From a virus, in IMG/VR virus record IMGVR_UViG_3300033986_000215, positions 1 through 43,456 of that record: a stretch of DNA of 43,456 bases; one strand, given 5' to 3'. The position numbers and the translations under genes are program-made. Below, in pieces: positions 1 through 6,527 of this stretch. Each line of letters begins with the position of its first letter. Positions within the stretch are counted from its first letter, which is position 1. The notes under the pieces are model-generated. The model worked only from the letters and a program-made list of their open reading frames with translations. It searched no databases and was not told the DNA's origin.

Positions 1-30
1 GGAAATCCCAACCACCACCAACCTCACCTT

Positions 31-60
31 TTGCCAACCAAAATGTACGGGGGGTATTAT
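31..60 (+). promoter_or_regulatory. Candidate sigma-70 promoter upstream of the solitary repeat
   Basis: TTGCCA at 31-36 and TATTAT at 55-60 are separated by 18 bases, close to a housekeeping promoter. Transcription would run rightward through the hairpin at 138-165 and the CRISPR-repeat-like unit at 174-203. The same elements occur in the right terminal copy (43265-43294). The spacer contains a run of six G. This is a motif match only. Confidence 0.35.
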
Positions 61-137
61 CGGCTTCATCTACCTTGAAAATTTTTTTGGCCGGGGACCG
101 ATAGCTGCTTTGCTTTTGCAAAAACAAATGTTTATCA

Positions 138-174
138 ATGCAATATAATATAGATTATATTGCATGTCGACATG
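138..174. promoter_or_regulatory. 12-bp hairpin followed by a perfect 12-bp palindrome
   Basis: Bases 138-149 and 154-165 are perfect 12-base reverse complements around the 4-base loop ATAG. They overlap CATGTCGACATG (163-174), itself a perfect palindrome whose last base is the first base of the CRISPR-repeat-like unit. The hairpin arms contain TATAAT on both strands. On the minus strand TATAAT (159 to 154) lies 15 bases downstream of TTGAAA, which is inside the repeat. It could be a regulator site, a bidirectional promoter element or an RNA-end-protecting hairpin. Confidence 0.6.
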
Positions 175-203
175 TTTCAATCGAATCTAAGAGGAATGGA
201 AAC
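174..203 (-). CRISPR. Solitary CRISPR-repeat-like unit
   Basis: This 30-base element begins GTTTCAAT and ends ATGGAAAC on the plus strand. Read on the minus strand it begins GTTTCCATTCCTCT and ends ATTGAAAC, the typical 8-nt crRNA 5' handle of type I-B and type III repeats in thermophiles. Against the Thermotoga repeat as I remember it, about 23 of 30 positions agree, including both 8-base ends. No second repeat lies within spacer distance on either side, so this is not an array; the only other copy is the circular duplicate at 43411-43440. Phages are known to carry solitary repeat units that act as RNA anti-CRISPRs, and viral mini-arrays are also known. Which, if either, applies here is inference. 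Confidence 0.65.
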
Positions 204-512
204 CGGACATGCGCACAGGACAGGTATACGCATGCGTACAGTATACAGTTGTGTATCACACACCTTGAGACTGCAAAAGCCGATTGATCCCACAGTTTTT
301 GCACACGAGTGTAGAAAATGAGCATGAACAACGGCTTTTCACTTACTCTGTTAGCCTTATCTAACTCTCTTTATCTTAACCTATTTTCTCCTATATCGTT
401 ACAATATCTGCCAAATATCTTCAAACAATCGCAAAAAAACGGGTGTACGATAGGGATGAAAAGTGAATAAAACTACTCGGCCTGAAAGCCGAGTAATAAG
501 GGGGGAGTAAAA
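204..512. other. Intergenic leader before the early operon
   Basis: No convincing gene is present. The stretch opens with a dyad: GTATAC near 224-229, the perfect 12-bp palindrome TACGCATGCGTA at 227-238, and GTATAC again at 241-246. Composition at 204-310 looks less AT-rich than the genes that follow. A 50-codon open frame at 318-470 has no ribosome binding site. A hairpin closes the region at 474-495. I found no strong promoter here for the early operon. Confidence 0.5.
474..495 (+). promoter_or_regulatory. 8-bp hairpin just upstream of the first early ribosome binding site
   Basis: TACTCGGC at 474-481 pairs perfectly with GCCGAGTA at 488-495 around a 6-base loop. It is followed by AATAAGGGGGGAG, a ribosome binding site, and not by a T run, so it is unlikely to be an intrinsic terminator. 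It may stabilise the 5' end of the early mRNA or control translation. Confidence 0.5.
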
Positions 513-593
513 ATGAAAATTTATTATTTTTTAGGTGCCAACGTTTTTGATCAAACGGAACCGAAAGTAGAACCTATTTGCGAACGTAGCTGA
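513..593 (+). CDS. Small early protein (26 aa), unknown
   Basis: The ATG follows a strong ribosome binding site (GGGGGGAG, 5 bases upstream) at the head of the early operon. The predicted 26-residue peptide starts MKIYYFLGANVFDQ and has no recognisable family. The clean spacing and its place behind the leader hairpin favour a real translated leader or small protein, but its size means it could be chance. The next gene starts 35 bases later. Confidence 0.4.
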   Translation: MKIYYFLGANVFDQTEPKVEPICERS

Positions 594-628
594 ACACATA
601 TAGCGGTATTCTGAAAGGAGGTTATAAT

Positions 629-781
629 ATGGGTTTTAAAATAGGCGATAGAGTTGAAGTAAATTATCCTGTAGATGATTTTCAAGGACATATAGGGATA
701 GTAAAAAAAATTATAACAGACACAGAACTAACTGAACAATCTTACCAAAACCTACCTAAGCAAGTACTATCTGCATCTTAA
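629..781 (+). CDS. Small KOW/SH3-like protein (50 aa)
   Basis: The ATG follows AAAGGAGG by 6 bases. The 50-residue product begins MGFKIGDRVEVNY and continues FQGHIGIVKKI. The pattern (GDRV, then G..G.V) is that of small KOW or SH3-like beta-barrels that bind nucleic acid or protein. The C-terminal half is polar and not recognised. Its stop codon overlaps the ribosome binding site of the next gene, so the two are probably translated together. Function is inference from the motif. Confidence 0.6.
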   Translation: MGFKIGDRVEVNYPVDDFQGHIGIVKKIITDTELTEQSYQNLPKQVLSAS

Positions 782-795
782 AGGAGGTGTCAAAA

Positions 796-1104
796 ATGCA
801 AAAATATAAGATAGTTCCAGACGGTAAACAGATAGAGAATGAAATCTGTAGACTTTCTAACAAGATCGCCGAGTTGTTTAATCCAAACGACGGCTGCCGT
901 GAAGGCGAGCGAGGTTGGCTGACTCCACACGGCAACGCATGGGAAATGTACATAGCAATGCAGATTTATAGCTATTTAGTAGATTTGGGAGTTGATCCCA
1001 ACATAGCGGAAGCGGTTGCCGATGAAGCAGTAGAGTTGTATCCTTGGAAAAACGCTGATATAGTAATTTACAATGACTTTTCAAAGTGGGAGGGATCGCT
1101 ATGA
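796..1104 (+). CDS. Hypothetical early protein (102 aa)
   Basis: The ATG at 796 is chosen over GTG at 787 because the GTG overlaps the AAAGGAGG ribosome binding site. The acidic protein has an N-terminal helix (KQIENEICRLSNKIAELF) and a C-terminal helical part with PNIAEAVADEAVELYPW. No enzyme motif is recognised. Its 3' end overlaps the next gene by 4 bases (1101-1104), indicating translational coupling in the early operon. Confidence 0.7.
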   Translation: MQKYKIVPDGKQIENEICRLSNKIAELFNPNDGCREGERGWLTPHGNAWEMYIAMQIYSYLVDLGVDPNIAEAVADEAVELYPWKNADIVIYNDFSKWEGSL

Positions 1105-1325
1105 AGAGAAGACACATAGACACTTTTGAGTATACACCTGTGATGAAGGAATGGGAGCACATACCACAGTCTAAGCAAATTGTTGAGACATGTTTTGAAG
1201 AAGAAGCGGAAGACGGTACTGTTTATTGGGTTGTGATGAGAAATGGTGTAGAAATTGAAAGAAAGAAAATAGATGAAGCTGATAGAATCTATTGGCTTCT
1301 ATATAGAGATTACAGGGAGGGATGA
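1101..1325 (+). CDS. Hypothetical early protein (74 aa)
   Basis: The ATG at 1101 follows GGGAGGG by 5 bases; an upstream in-frame GTG at 1086 lies before that site and is less likely. The product starts MKRRHIDTFEYTPVMK and has a central beta-like segment (GTVYWVVMRNGVEIERKK). It resembles many small phage early proteins of unknown function. The next gene begins 3 bases after the stop. Confidence 0.65.
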   Translation: MKRRHIDTFEYTPVMKEWEHIPQSKQIVETCFEEEAEDGTVYWVVMRNGVEIERKKIDEADRIYWLLYRDYREG

Positions 1326-1328
1326 AGG

Positions 1329-1685
1329 ATGAAACTGCATGTAGAGCTTAATGCTCTTACAAGCGTACCTGTTTTTGAGAAACATCAAAGGGGTAAAAAC
1401 TGGCTCGCCGAAATCAAGTTAGATCCAAAATCTCCCGGCGGTATTGCAAGAAGATTCTTTCCAAGATGCCGAGGTGACTACTATTATGAGATCCGAAGTC
1501 TGGCAGGAAGAATGGCTCCAGTTGAGTTTGGAGCTGATTATTACACATCAAGTGGTAAGAAGGTGCCGAAGCGAGCCTACGGAGTCTTGAAGTGGGATGG
1601 AGGTGAAGAAGCTGAATTCATTCAAACTGAAACTGCAAGACAAGCCATAGAACTATACGACAAAATGCGTTCAACCGAAGAATAG
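1329..1685 (+). CDS. Hypothetical early protein (118 aa)
   Basis: The start at 1329 follows AGGGAGGGATGA of the preceding gene's end. The basic protein begins MKLHVELNALTSVPVFEK and has a middle segment KVPKRAYGVLKWDGGEEAEF that looks beta-rich. I recognise no catalytic motif. Basic charge and operon position before the recombination genes are compatible with a DNA-associated role, but that is a guess. Confidence 0.65.
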   Translation: MKLHVELNALTSVPVFEKHQRGKNWLAEIKLDPKSPGGIARRFFPRCRGDYYYEIRSLAGRMAPVEFGADYYTSSGKKVPKRAYGVLKWDGGEEAEFIQTETARQAIELYDKMRSTEE

Positions 1686-1726
1686 TGCAAGTTGGTTAAC
1701 AAATATTACAATTAGGAGGGATTAGA

Positions 1727-1903
1727 ATGAACAATATGCTAACTTGGTTTGGGATTGGTTTTCTATGCGGTTTAGGGATGGGAATTTGGTTTATACTTAA
1801 AATCACGATTCAGAAGATGAACATAGAAAATGAGCTACTAAAAAAAGAAATAGAAGTTGAAAAATGGAAGAAAATAGCAAAGGCAATCGGGAGGGATGAG
1901 TAA
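1727..1903 (+). CDS. Small membrane-anchored coiled-coil protein (58 aa)
   Basis: The ATG follows AGGAGGG by 6 bases. Residues 5-26 form one hydrophobic segment (TWFGIGFLCGLGMGIWFILK), followed by a charged helix (IENELLKKEIEVEKWKK) to the end. This is the layout of a small inner-membrane protein with a cytoplasmic coiled coil, like the gene at 6273-6527. The role is unknown; superinfection exclusion or membrane tethering of replication are possible. Confidence 0.65.
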   Translation: MNNMLTWFGIGFLCGLGMGIWFILKITIQKMNIENELLKKEIEVEKWKKIAKAIGRDE

Positions 1904-1904
1904 G

Positions 1905-2116
1905 GTGGCGTTGAAAGGATATTTATCTTAGATGCTGACAAACATCTATACATAACAGTAGCCGAGAAGATGGCCGGCAAGGTCTATTACTATATCCCGC
2001 TTAAGGCAAGACACATGCAAGCAATCCAGAACCTTGTTAGCTTCAACCTTGTCATACCAAGAAATGAGACTTATCCATACATGTGCCGTCTAAAGGAGGT
2101 ATCAAGATGGAGATAG
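1905..2116 (+). pseudogene. Early gene interrupted by a frameshift near its start
   Basis: An open frame from 1904 to the TAG at 2114-2116 encodes RIFILDADKHLYITVAEK and further plausible protein (YYYIPLKARHMQAIQNLV) but has no start codon. GTG at 1905-1907 with an upstream GGGAGGG opens the neighbouring frame and hits a stop after eight codons. One extra A in the AAA at 1913-1915 would join the two into a protein of about 70 residues. Either a homopolymer sequencing error or a real mutation. The 3' end overlaps the next gene by 10 bases. Confidence 0.5.
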
Positions 2117-2433
2117 AAAGATACATATTCACAAGTGTCAATCCCGAAGATCCGAATCCGTTCAAGGTTAAGATCAAGATTAGGTGCATAACAGATGACC
2201 CAAAACTTGGAAGGTACATTCAGAATCAAATGTTGTGGTATGCAAAAGCATTTGGCTGTGAAGATGCGGTGATTTTTGATGACGATAATGAATATTGGAC
2301 AGTTCTAATATTTGCATATCCCGAGCCAAATCAAATGGCTTACACTGTACCACAAGCTATCTCAAACAAAGTTGAAGAGCTTCCAAGCAAGTATCAAAAG
2401 CTGATGGAACATATAAGAAAGGGGGTGGGATGA
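2107..2433 (+). CDS. Hypothetical early protein (108 aa)
   Basis: ATG at 2107 follows AAAGGAGG by 7 bases; an upstream in-frame GTG at 2083 lacks a site. The product begins MEIERYIFTSVNPEDP and has a mixed alpha-beta look with an acidic loop (DAVIFDDDNEYWTVLIF). No family recognised. It is the last gene before an intrinsic terminator whose stem contains the stop codon, so it ends the first early transcription unit. Confidence 0.65.
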   Translation: MEIERYIFTSVNPEDPNPFKVKIKIRCITDDPKLGRYIQNQMLWYAKAFGCEDAVIFDDDNEYWTVLIFAYPEPNQMAYTVPQAISNKVEELPSKYQKLMEHIRKGVG

Positions 2434-2460
2434 GCTCCCATCTCTTTTCTTATTTTTTTA
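2424..2460 (+). terminator. Rho-independent terminator ending the first early unit
   Basis: GGTGGGA (2424-2430) pairs with TCCCATC (2436-2442), seven pairs with one G-T, around the loop TGAGC that holds the TGA stop of the preceding gene. A T-rich tract follows (TCTTTTCTTATTTTTTTATT). It separates the small-protein block from the recombination and replication genes, which presumably have read-through or their own promoter. Confidence 0.7.
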
Positions 2461-2525
2461 TTTTATTTTTTTACCTTATTTTTTACCAAAATCGGAACGT
2501 AAGTTGAAAAGGAGGCGGGTATTTT

Positions 2526-3485
2526 ATGGCGGAAATCGTAAGGACTGAAAGGAGAGTAGTCATGACACCAGAGAGGATGGATCTTCTGAAGAAGACAATA
2601 GCTCCACAAAATGCAACAACTGAAGAGTTAGAACTATTTGCTCTACTGTGTGAAAAATACAATTTAGATCCATTTGCACGTGAAATCATCATGCAAAAGT
2701 TTGATACAAAATATGGTCAACGGATTAGCTTCATTACAACACGTGATGGGTATCTGAAGATAGCTATGCAGGATGAAAACTTTGATGGAATAATTTCATT
2801 TGTAGTCAGAGAAGGAGACGAGTTTGAGATTGACGCTTCAAAGTTGGAGGTTAAGCACAAATTTGGTTCCAAACGAGGTGCAATAATTGGAGCATGGGCT
2901 ATGGCAAGACACAAGACAAGACCACCTGTGATAGTGTTCGTAGACTTTAAAGAATATTATCAAGATACACCCGTGTGGAAGCAATATCCATCTGCTATGA
3001 TTCAGAAAGTAGCTGAAGTATCTGCACTAAGAAGGCAGTTTAATGTCTCGGGTTTGGTAGCTCAGGAAGAAATGGGAGTAAATCATTATGAAAAGGTAGA
3101 GGCTGAAAACATAACAGATGATATCCCAGAGAGTGTAGAATCAATAGAACCAGCAAATGTCTCAGAAAATCAGGTTAAAGAGGATGAACCCAAACAAGAA
3201 CAAACTAAAGAAGAGAAAATGGAGTATCAAACTGCATTACATCAAGTAAATAAGCCAGCGAGTAAAAGCCAAATAGGTCTAATAATGAAACTGATGAATG
3301 ACTTTTGCAGTTTAACAGGTGAAAATCCCAATCTGCTAAAACAAAAAATTAAGCACAATTATTCAGTAGAACATATTTCTAATTTAACGGTATCCCAAGC
3401 GTCAAATTTAATCGAGAATCTACAGGCTATGATAAAGAATGCAAAGGAGGCTGATAAAAATGTTAATGCTGATACTTCCAAATAG
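2526..3485 (+). CDS. bet: Bet/RecT-family single-strand annealing protein
   Basis: This 319-residue protein is a phage recombinase that anneals complementary single strands during recombination and replication restart. Residues about 30-185 carry the lambda Bet-type core: ELELFALLCEKYNLDPF (35-50), ISFITTRDGYLKIA (67-80), IIGAWAMARHK (120-130) and YPSAMIQKVAEVSALRRQF (154-172). An acidic, low-complexity linker (about 190-240) precedes a helical C-terminal domain (SKSQIGLIMKLMNDF) like the tail found on many Bet and RecT proteins. The ATG follows a GGAGG site. The Hjc-like resolvase at 6511-6816 is a plausible partner; no exonuclease partner is apparent. The next gene starts inside its 3' end. 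Confidence 0.88.
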   Translation: MAEIVRTERRVVMTPERMDLLKKTIAPQNATTEELELFALLCEKYNLDPFAREIIMQKFDTKYGQRISFITTRDGYLKIAMQDENFDGIISFVVREGDEFEIDASKLEVKHKFGSKRGAIIGAWAMARHKTRPPVIVFVDFKEYYQDTPVWKQYPSAMIQKVAEVSALRRQFNVSGLVAQEEMGVNHYEKVEAENITDDIPESVESIEPANVSENQVKEDEPKQEQTKEEKMEYQTALHQVNKPASKSQIGLIMKLMNDFCSLTGENPNLLKQKIKHNYSVEHISNLTVSQASNLIENLQAMIKNAKEADKNVNADTSK

Positions 3486-3753
3486 GGAAAAGATTAGAAT
3501 TAGAAAAGTCTACAGTAGTGAGCCTTCCAAAGATTTCAAAGTTAATAATTTTGAAGTTACAAAATCAGATGATAACGTGATACTTAACATTACTTCTGGA
3601 AGAGCAGATTTCTTAATGCTACTTAACCTGCTTTCCCGTAACCAAGGCGAATTAGTTGCAGTACATGATAAATCAAAGTTAATTGCAACTGGAGTAATAG
3701 AGAACGTCTCATTGAGAGATCGAACTATAACCGTTAATTTAGTTTGGCATTGA
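3460..3753 (+). CDS. Hypothetical protein coupled to bet (97 aa)
   Basis: ATG at 3460 follows AAAGGAGG by 8 bases, with the site inside the last codons of bet; an in-frame upstream start at 3439 lacks a site. The protein looks beta-rich (NNFEVTKSDDNVILNITSG, GVIENVSLRDRTITVNLVW), suggesting an OB-like or small barrel fold. A single-strand DNA-associated role beside bet would make sense but is not shown. Confidence 0.65.
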   Translation: MLMLILPNREKIRIRKVYSSEPSKDFKVNNFEVTKSDDNVILNITSGRADFLMLLNLLSRNQGELVAVHDKSKLIATGVIENVSLRDRTITVNLVWH

Positions 3754-3773
3754 TAAAAAGGGGAGATTGAATT

Positions 3774-4022
3774 ATGATGGATAATATGATTGATTTTCCA
3801 TGCAGCAATACGTGGTTGAAACACTATAGTAGACTAGGATTGACTCATTATGTTGAAGAAGAAAGAAGAAAACCATACGATGACAAAAAGATCGATGCAC
3901 TAATTGAAGAAATACGAAATCTACGCATGGATTTAAAAAGATTACTTTCAAAAGAGCCAAAGAAAGAATCTAAAAGGGAGGATGACTTGGGTATGAAAGA
4001 AAATTTGATTGATATGCTGTGA
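3774..4022 (+). CDS. Hypothetical protein with C-terminal basic helix (82 aa)
   Basis: The start follows AGGGGAG by 7 bases. The first 30 residues are mixed (FPCSNTWLKHYSRLGLTHY), then a long charged helix follows (KKIDALIEEIRNLRMDLKRL) rich in Lys and Glu. A short coiled-coil partner protein for the next gene, a RepA-like ATPase, is possible. No family recognised. Confidence 0.6.
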   Translation: MMDNMIDFPCSNTWLKHYSRLGLTHYVEEERRKPYDDKKIDALIEEIRNLRMDLKRLLSKEPKKESKREDDLGMKENLIDML

Positions 4023-4038
4023 AGGGGGAATTTAGACT

Positions 4039-5280
4039 ATGATACAAATAACTGAGTTTGTTAAAACCGAGGTTGGATATATTGCACAGTCAGATCAGAT
4101 ACCATACCAGTTTGAAATCCTGTATCCTAAGCTGAACACTAATGGAAATATAGTGGCGACATTGGGAATAAATTACATCAAGAACGGAAAACGAAAACCT
4201 GTATTCTACGCAACTGTGACGCTTACAAGCAGTTTGAGCAAATCTGAAGTTATAAAAGACATGAACGCAAAGGACAATACAATCCCCTGGGCTGAGGTGA
4301 TAAATGGCTTATTCCTGCTCACAATTTCCAAGTTTCTTGAACCGCCAGTCCCAGTCACTCTTCCATATGTTCAAGAAAGCACAGATAGGTTTTTCTTGTA
4401 TCCATTAATAGCTCGAAATGGAACGCTGATCTTTGCGCAAGGCGGGACTGGAAAAAGCTTCCTTGCTTTATTCATTGGGATACTAATCCAAAATGGACTC
4501 GGAAACATATATAACCTACCTGACTATAAAGGAAATGTACTGTATCTTGATTGGGAGGCTGATGAAAAAGAAACAGCATCACGAGCCACTCGGCTGGCTC
4601 GTGGTCTTTCTGGAGATATCCTTGAGCTACCTAAATATCTAAGAGTGCATACGCCATTAAAGATGATGCTTCCCGATCTTGTGCAAATAGTCAAAGAGGA
4701 AGATATCAAATTAGTCATAGTAGATAGCGTCATTCCAGCGCTTGGAGCTGATCCAAAAGAATCTCAGGAAGTTGTTGAATTCTTTCTTGCATTACGTAGA
4801 ATACAAAACATTGGAGCGTCTTATTTGTTACTAACTCACGTGCCTAAGCATGAACGCAATTCTCAATCGACATCTACACCGATCGGAAGTGTATTCTTTG
4901 AGAACTTTCCTCGCTTGACTTGGGAACTTAGATCTGTACCAACCGAAGAAATGATTAGCATGGCTTTGTTTCCAGCTAAAACAAATGTTGGTAAGGTAGA
5001 ACCACTGGGATTTGGCTTCTATTTCAGTCCAGAAGAGATAACCGTGATCAAGATCGATCCAACAGACATAGCACCTTCTGAAAATCAAGATAATATTGAA
5101 AAAGAAATACTTCAACTACTCGAAGAGAAGGGAACGGGATTACAGCTAAAAGAGATAGCCAAGGAGTTAGGTTGTGACAAAAATGCGATCTATCGTTCTC
5201 TACAAGTCTTGTGTACAAAGAAGCTCGTTAAGCAACCAAGGAGAGGCTACTATGAATTAAGAGAAACTGTACCGTTTTGA
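4039..5280 (+). CDS. RepA-like RecA-fold replication ATPase (AAA_25 type) with winged helix
   Basis: This 413-residue protein has an N-terminal beta-rich part (1-110), then a RecA/DnaB-type ATPase core: Walker A GGTGKS (135-140), Walker B LVIVDS (225-230), and a sensor segment LLLTHVPKHE (263-272) as in RSF1010 RepA-like helicases. A C-terminal winged helix-turn-helix (about 353-408: LKEIAKELGCDKNAIYRSLQ) would bind DNA. The ring-type ATPase core suggests a replicative helicase or helicase loader. It is the only replication-type ATPase in the window, and no primase or polymerase is present, so the host must supply those. It is the natural candidate to act at the AT-rich tract and repeats at 42.0-42.9 kb. 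Confidence 0.8.
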   Translation: MIQITEFVKTEVGYIAQSDQIPYQFEILYPKLNTNGNIVATLGINYIKNGKRKPVFYATVTLTSSLSKSEVIKDMNAKDNTIPWAEVINGLFLLTISKFLEPPVPVTLPYVQESTDRFFLYPLIARNGTLIFAQGGTGKSFLALFIGILIQNGLGNIYNLPDYKGNVLYLDWEADEKETASRATRLARGLSGDILELPKYLRVHTPLKMMLPDLVQIVKEEDIKLVIVDSVIPALGADPKESQEVVEFFLALRRIQNIGASYLLLTHVPKHERNSQSTSTPIGSVFFENFPRLTWELRSVPTEEMISMALFPAKTNVGKVEPLGFGFYFSPEEITVIKIDPTDIAPSENQDNIEKEILQLLEEKGTGLQLKEIAKELGCDKNAIYRSLQVLCTKKLVKQPRRGYYELRETVPF

Positions 5281-5306
5281 TACCTAAGAAGGGGAGGGAT
5301 GACAAG

Positions 5307-5639
5307 ATGATTGATATTTATCTTAAGACTTACAAGAACAGATACGAAAAAGATGACACATTGGTAGAAATCTGGAGTAATAGAAATCCTGATGATATCG
5401 AGTCAATGGAAATTTTTGTTTCATGTAATGACACAGATACAGTAAAAGACTGGATTATAAACGCTCTTGACGTGTTTCTCAATTATGCAGATGTAATTGG
5501 TTATGACGAGATCAAATATGCTATCTCTAAATTGGATATTGACAAAATAGCAAGTCAGATTATAAAACTGTCTAAGGAAGGCAAGACAGTAGCATTAGTC
5601 CTTGAAATAAAAGACACTGGAAGTGGTCAGAATGCGTAG
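5307..5639 (+). CDS. Hypothetical early protein (110 aa)
   Basis: ATG at 5307 follows GGGGAGGG by 7 bases; a TTG at 5277 lies ahead of that site. The acidic protein begins MIDIYLKTYKNRYEKDDT and contains VSCNDTDTVKDWIINALDV. No enzyme motif is seen. Its last 8 bases overlap the next gene, an exported lytic transglycosylase, implying translational coupling. Confidence 0.65.
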   Translation: MIDIYLKTYKNRYEKDDTLVEIWSNRNPDDIESMEIFVSCNDTDTVKDWIINALDVFLNYADVIGYDEIKYAISKLDIDKIASQIIKLSKEGKTVALVLEIKDTGSGQNA

Positions 5640-6144
5640 ATACCTTATATTAGTAATCTCTTGTATACTAATCCAAGCATTTCCCATCTCTCAAGAAGCT
5701 CTTATAAAAATATGTCAATATTACGGTATGGATTCAAAGATAGCTAAGAGATTCACAGCTGAATTAATTACTCAATGCACGTTGAGTAATATAAATCCAA
5801 TGATTCTATTTAATATCGCTATCGCTGAGACAGGACTAAAAAATAAAATAGGTGATGACGGTAAAGCAGTCGGGTATTTCCAGTTGCATATGGAAACAGT
5901 ATGGTTTGTAAAACAATATTATAAAATTGATAGAGTTCCAAAACAGCACACAGACCTTCTATATAATGTTGATCTTCAAATTGAAATCGCAACAAAATAT
6001 TTTGAATATCTTACCACAAAGTATACCTCAATTGAAGAGGCACTTAAATATTGGAATGGATCTGAACGTTATGTTAAATACTATCTTGACATATCTGAAT
6101 ACGTCAGTAAATTATATAATTGTTTTACCAGGGAGGGGATTTAA
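5632..6144 (+). CDS. Exported lytic transglycosylase-like protein encoded in the early arm
   Basis: The 170-residue protein starts with a signal peptide or membrane anchor (MRRYLILVISCILIQAFPIS, 1-20) and has an SLT-type lysozyme-like core: AIAETGLKNKIG (63-74; E66 is the likely catalytic acid), GYFQLH (81-86) and a late W-N-G region (EALKYWNGSERYVKYYL). Such enzymes cleave murein glycan strands in the periplasm. ATG at 5632 is preferred; GTG at 5623 is an alternative. It is odd because it lies in the early operon, far from the late lysis genes, and a second lytic transglycosylase exists at 10446-10934. It may locally remodel the wall or exclude superinfection, not lyse the cell. Confidence 0.75.
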   Translation: MRRYLILVISCILIQAFPISQEALIKICQYYGMDSKIAKRFTAELITQCTLSNINPMILFNIAIAETGLKNKIGDDGKAVGYFQLHMETVWFVKQYYKIDRVPKQHTDLLYNVDLQIEIATKYFEYLTTKYTSIEEALKYWNGSERYVKYYLDISEYVSKLYNCFTREGI

Positions 6145-6272
6145 ATGCCACGTTTATATGTTGTACTTCCTACGAAGATATTATTGATTTGGTTGGTTAG
6201 TTGAACAAAGAGGAACTATGCCGATTAATGAGTTATATTATCTCAATGCTAAAGAAAGGAAGATGAGTAGTA
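6145..6272 (+). other. Short gap with fragmentary open frames
   Basis: ATG at 6145 after GGGAGGGG opens a 19-codon peptide (MPRLYVVLPTKILLIWLVS, ends 6204). In another frame, YEDIIDLVG, a TAG and then LNKEELCRLMSYIISMLKK run continuously to a TGA just before the next gene. The good ribosome binding site plus protein-like text after the TAG suggests a small gene damaged by a frameshift or nonsense change, but this is uncertain. Confidence 0.3.
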
Positions 6273-6527
6273 ATGCTTCTTGTAGTAGGATTTGCAATTG
6301 GACATATCAGCTCGTTCCTGCTGTTATGCTTACTAAATATTGGAAATAGAAATGATTTAGACTTGCAAGCCAATATCTTAAGAACACAATTAGAATCTAC
6401 TCAAAAAGAGCTCGAATATTGGGAAGAAAAATATCGACAGCTGGCTAACGAGGTAAATCTAATAATTGCTGAATTAAAAGCTCAAAATATACTTGAAAGG
6501 GGAGATTGTGATGGGAAAGGAGAGTAG
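6273..6527 (+). CDS. Small membrane protein with coiled coil (84 aa)
   Basis: One N-terminal hydrophobic segment (about 1-22, LLVVGFAIGHISSFLLLCLL) is followed by a long charged coiled coil (about 33-75, QLESTQKELEYWEEKYRQL). It has the same layout as the gene at 1727-1903. It overlaps the start of the resolvase gene by 17 bases. Rz-like spanins share this architecture, but its early position argues against a lysis role. Unknown function. Confidence 0.6.
   Translation: MLLVVGFAIGHISSFLLLCLLNIGNRNDLDLQANILRTQLESTQKELEYWEEKYRQLANEVNLIIAELKAQNILERGDCDGKGE

Larger units (their letters stand above)
1..219. repeat. Left copy of the terminal redundancy
   Basis: These 219 bases recur at 43235-43456 and match throughout except for one G run (4 G near 93-96 here, 7 G in the right copy). 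The simplest reading is a circular or circularly permuted genome whose contig ends overlap, giving a unit length of about 43.2 kb. True short terminal repeats cannot be excluded from sequence alone. The copy contains a candidate promoter, a hairpin, a palindrome and the CRISPR-repeat-like unit. Confidence 0.95.

Noticed and set aside
174-203. A true CRISPR array
   Set aside because: Only one repeat unit per genome copy; no repeat within about 25-60 bases on either side and no cas genes.
283-309. Minus-strand VCKNCG-like text resembling half a zinc finger
   Set aside because: Only one CxxC, no continuation into TnpB or another family; chance is likely.
318-470. 50-codon plus-strand frame starting MSMNNGFSLTLL in the leader
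   Set aside because: No ribosome binding site, biased low-complexity composition, and it ends inside the region before the hairpin; more likely non-coding.
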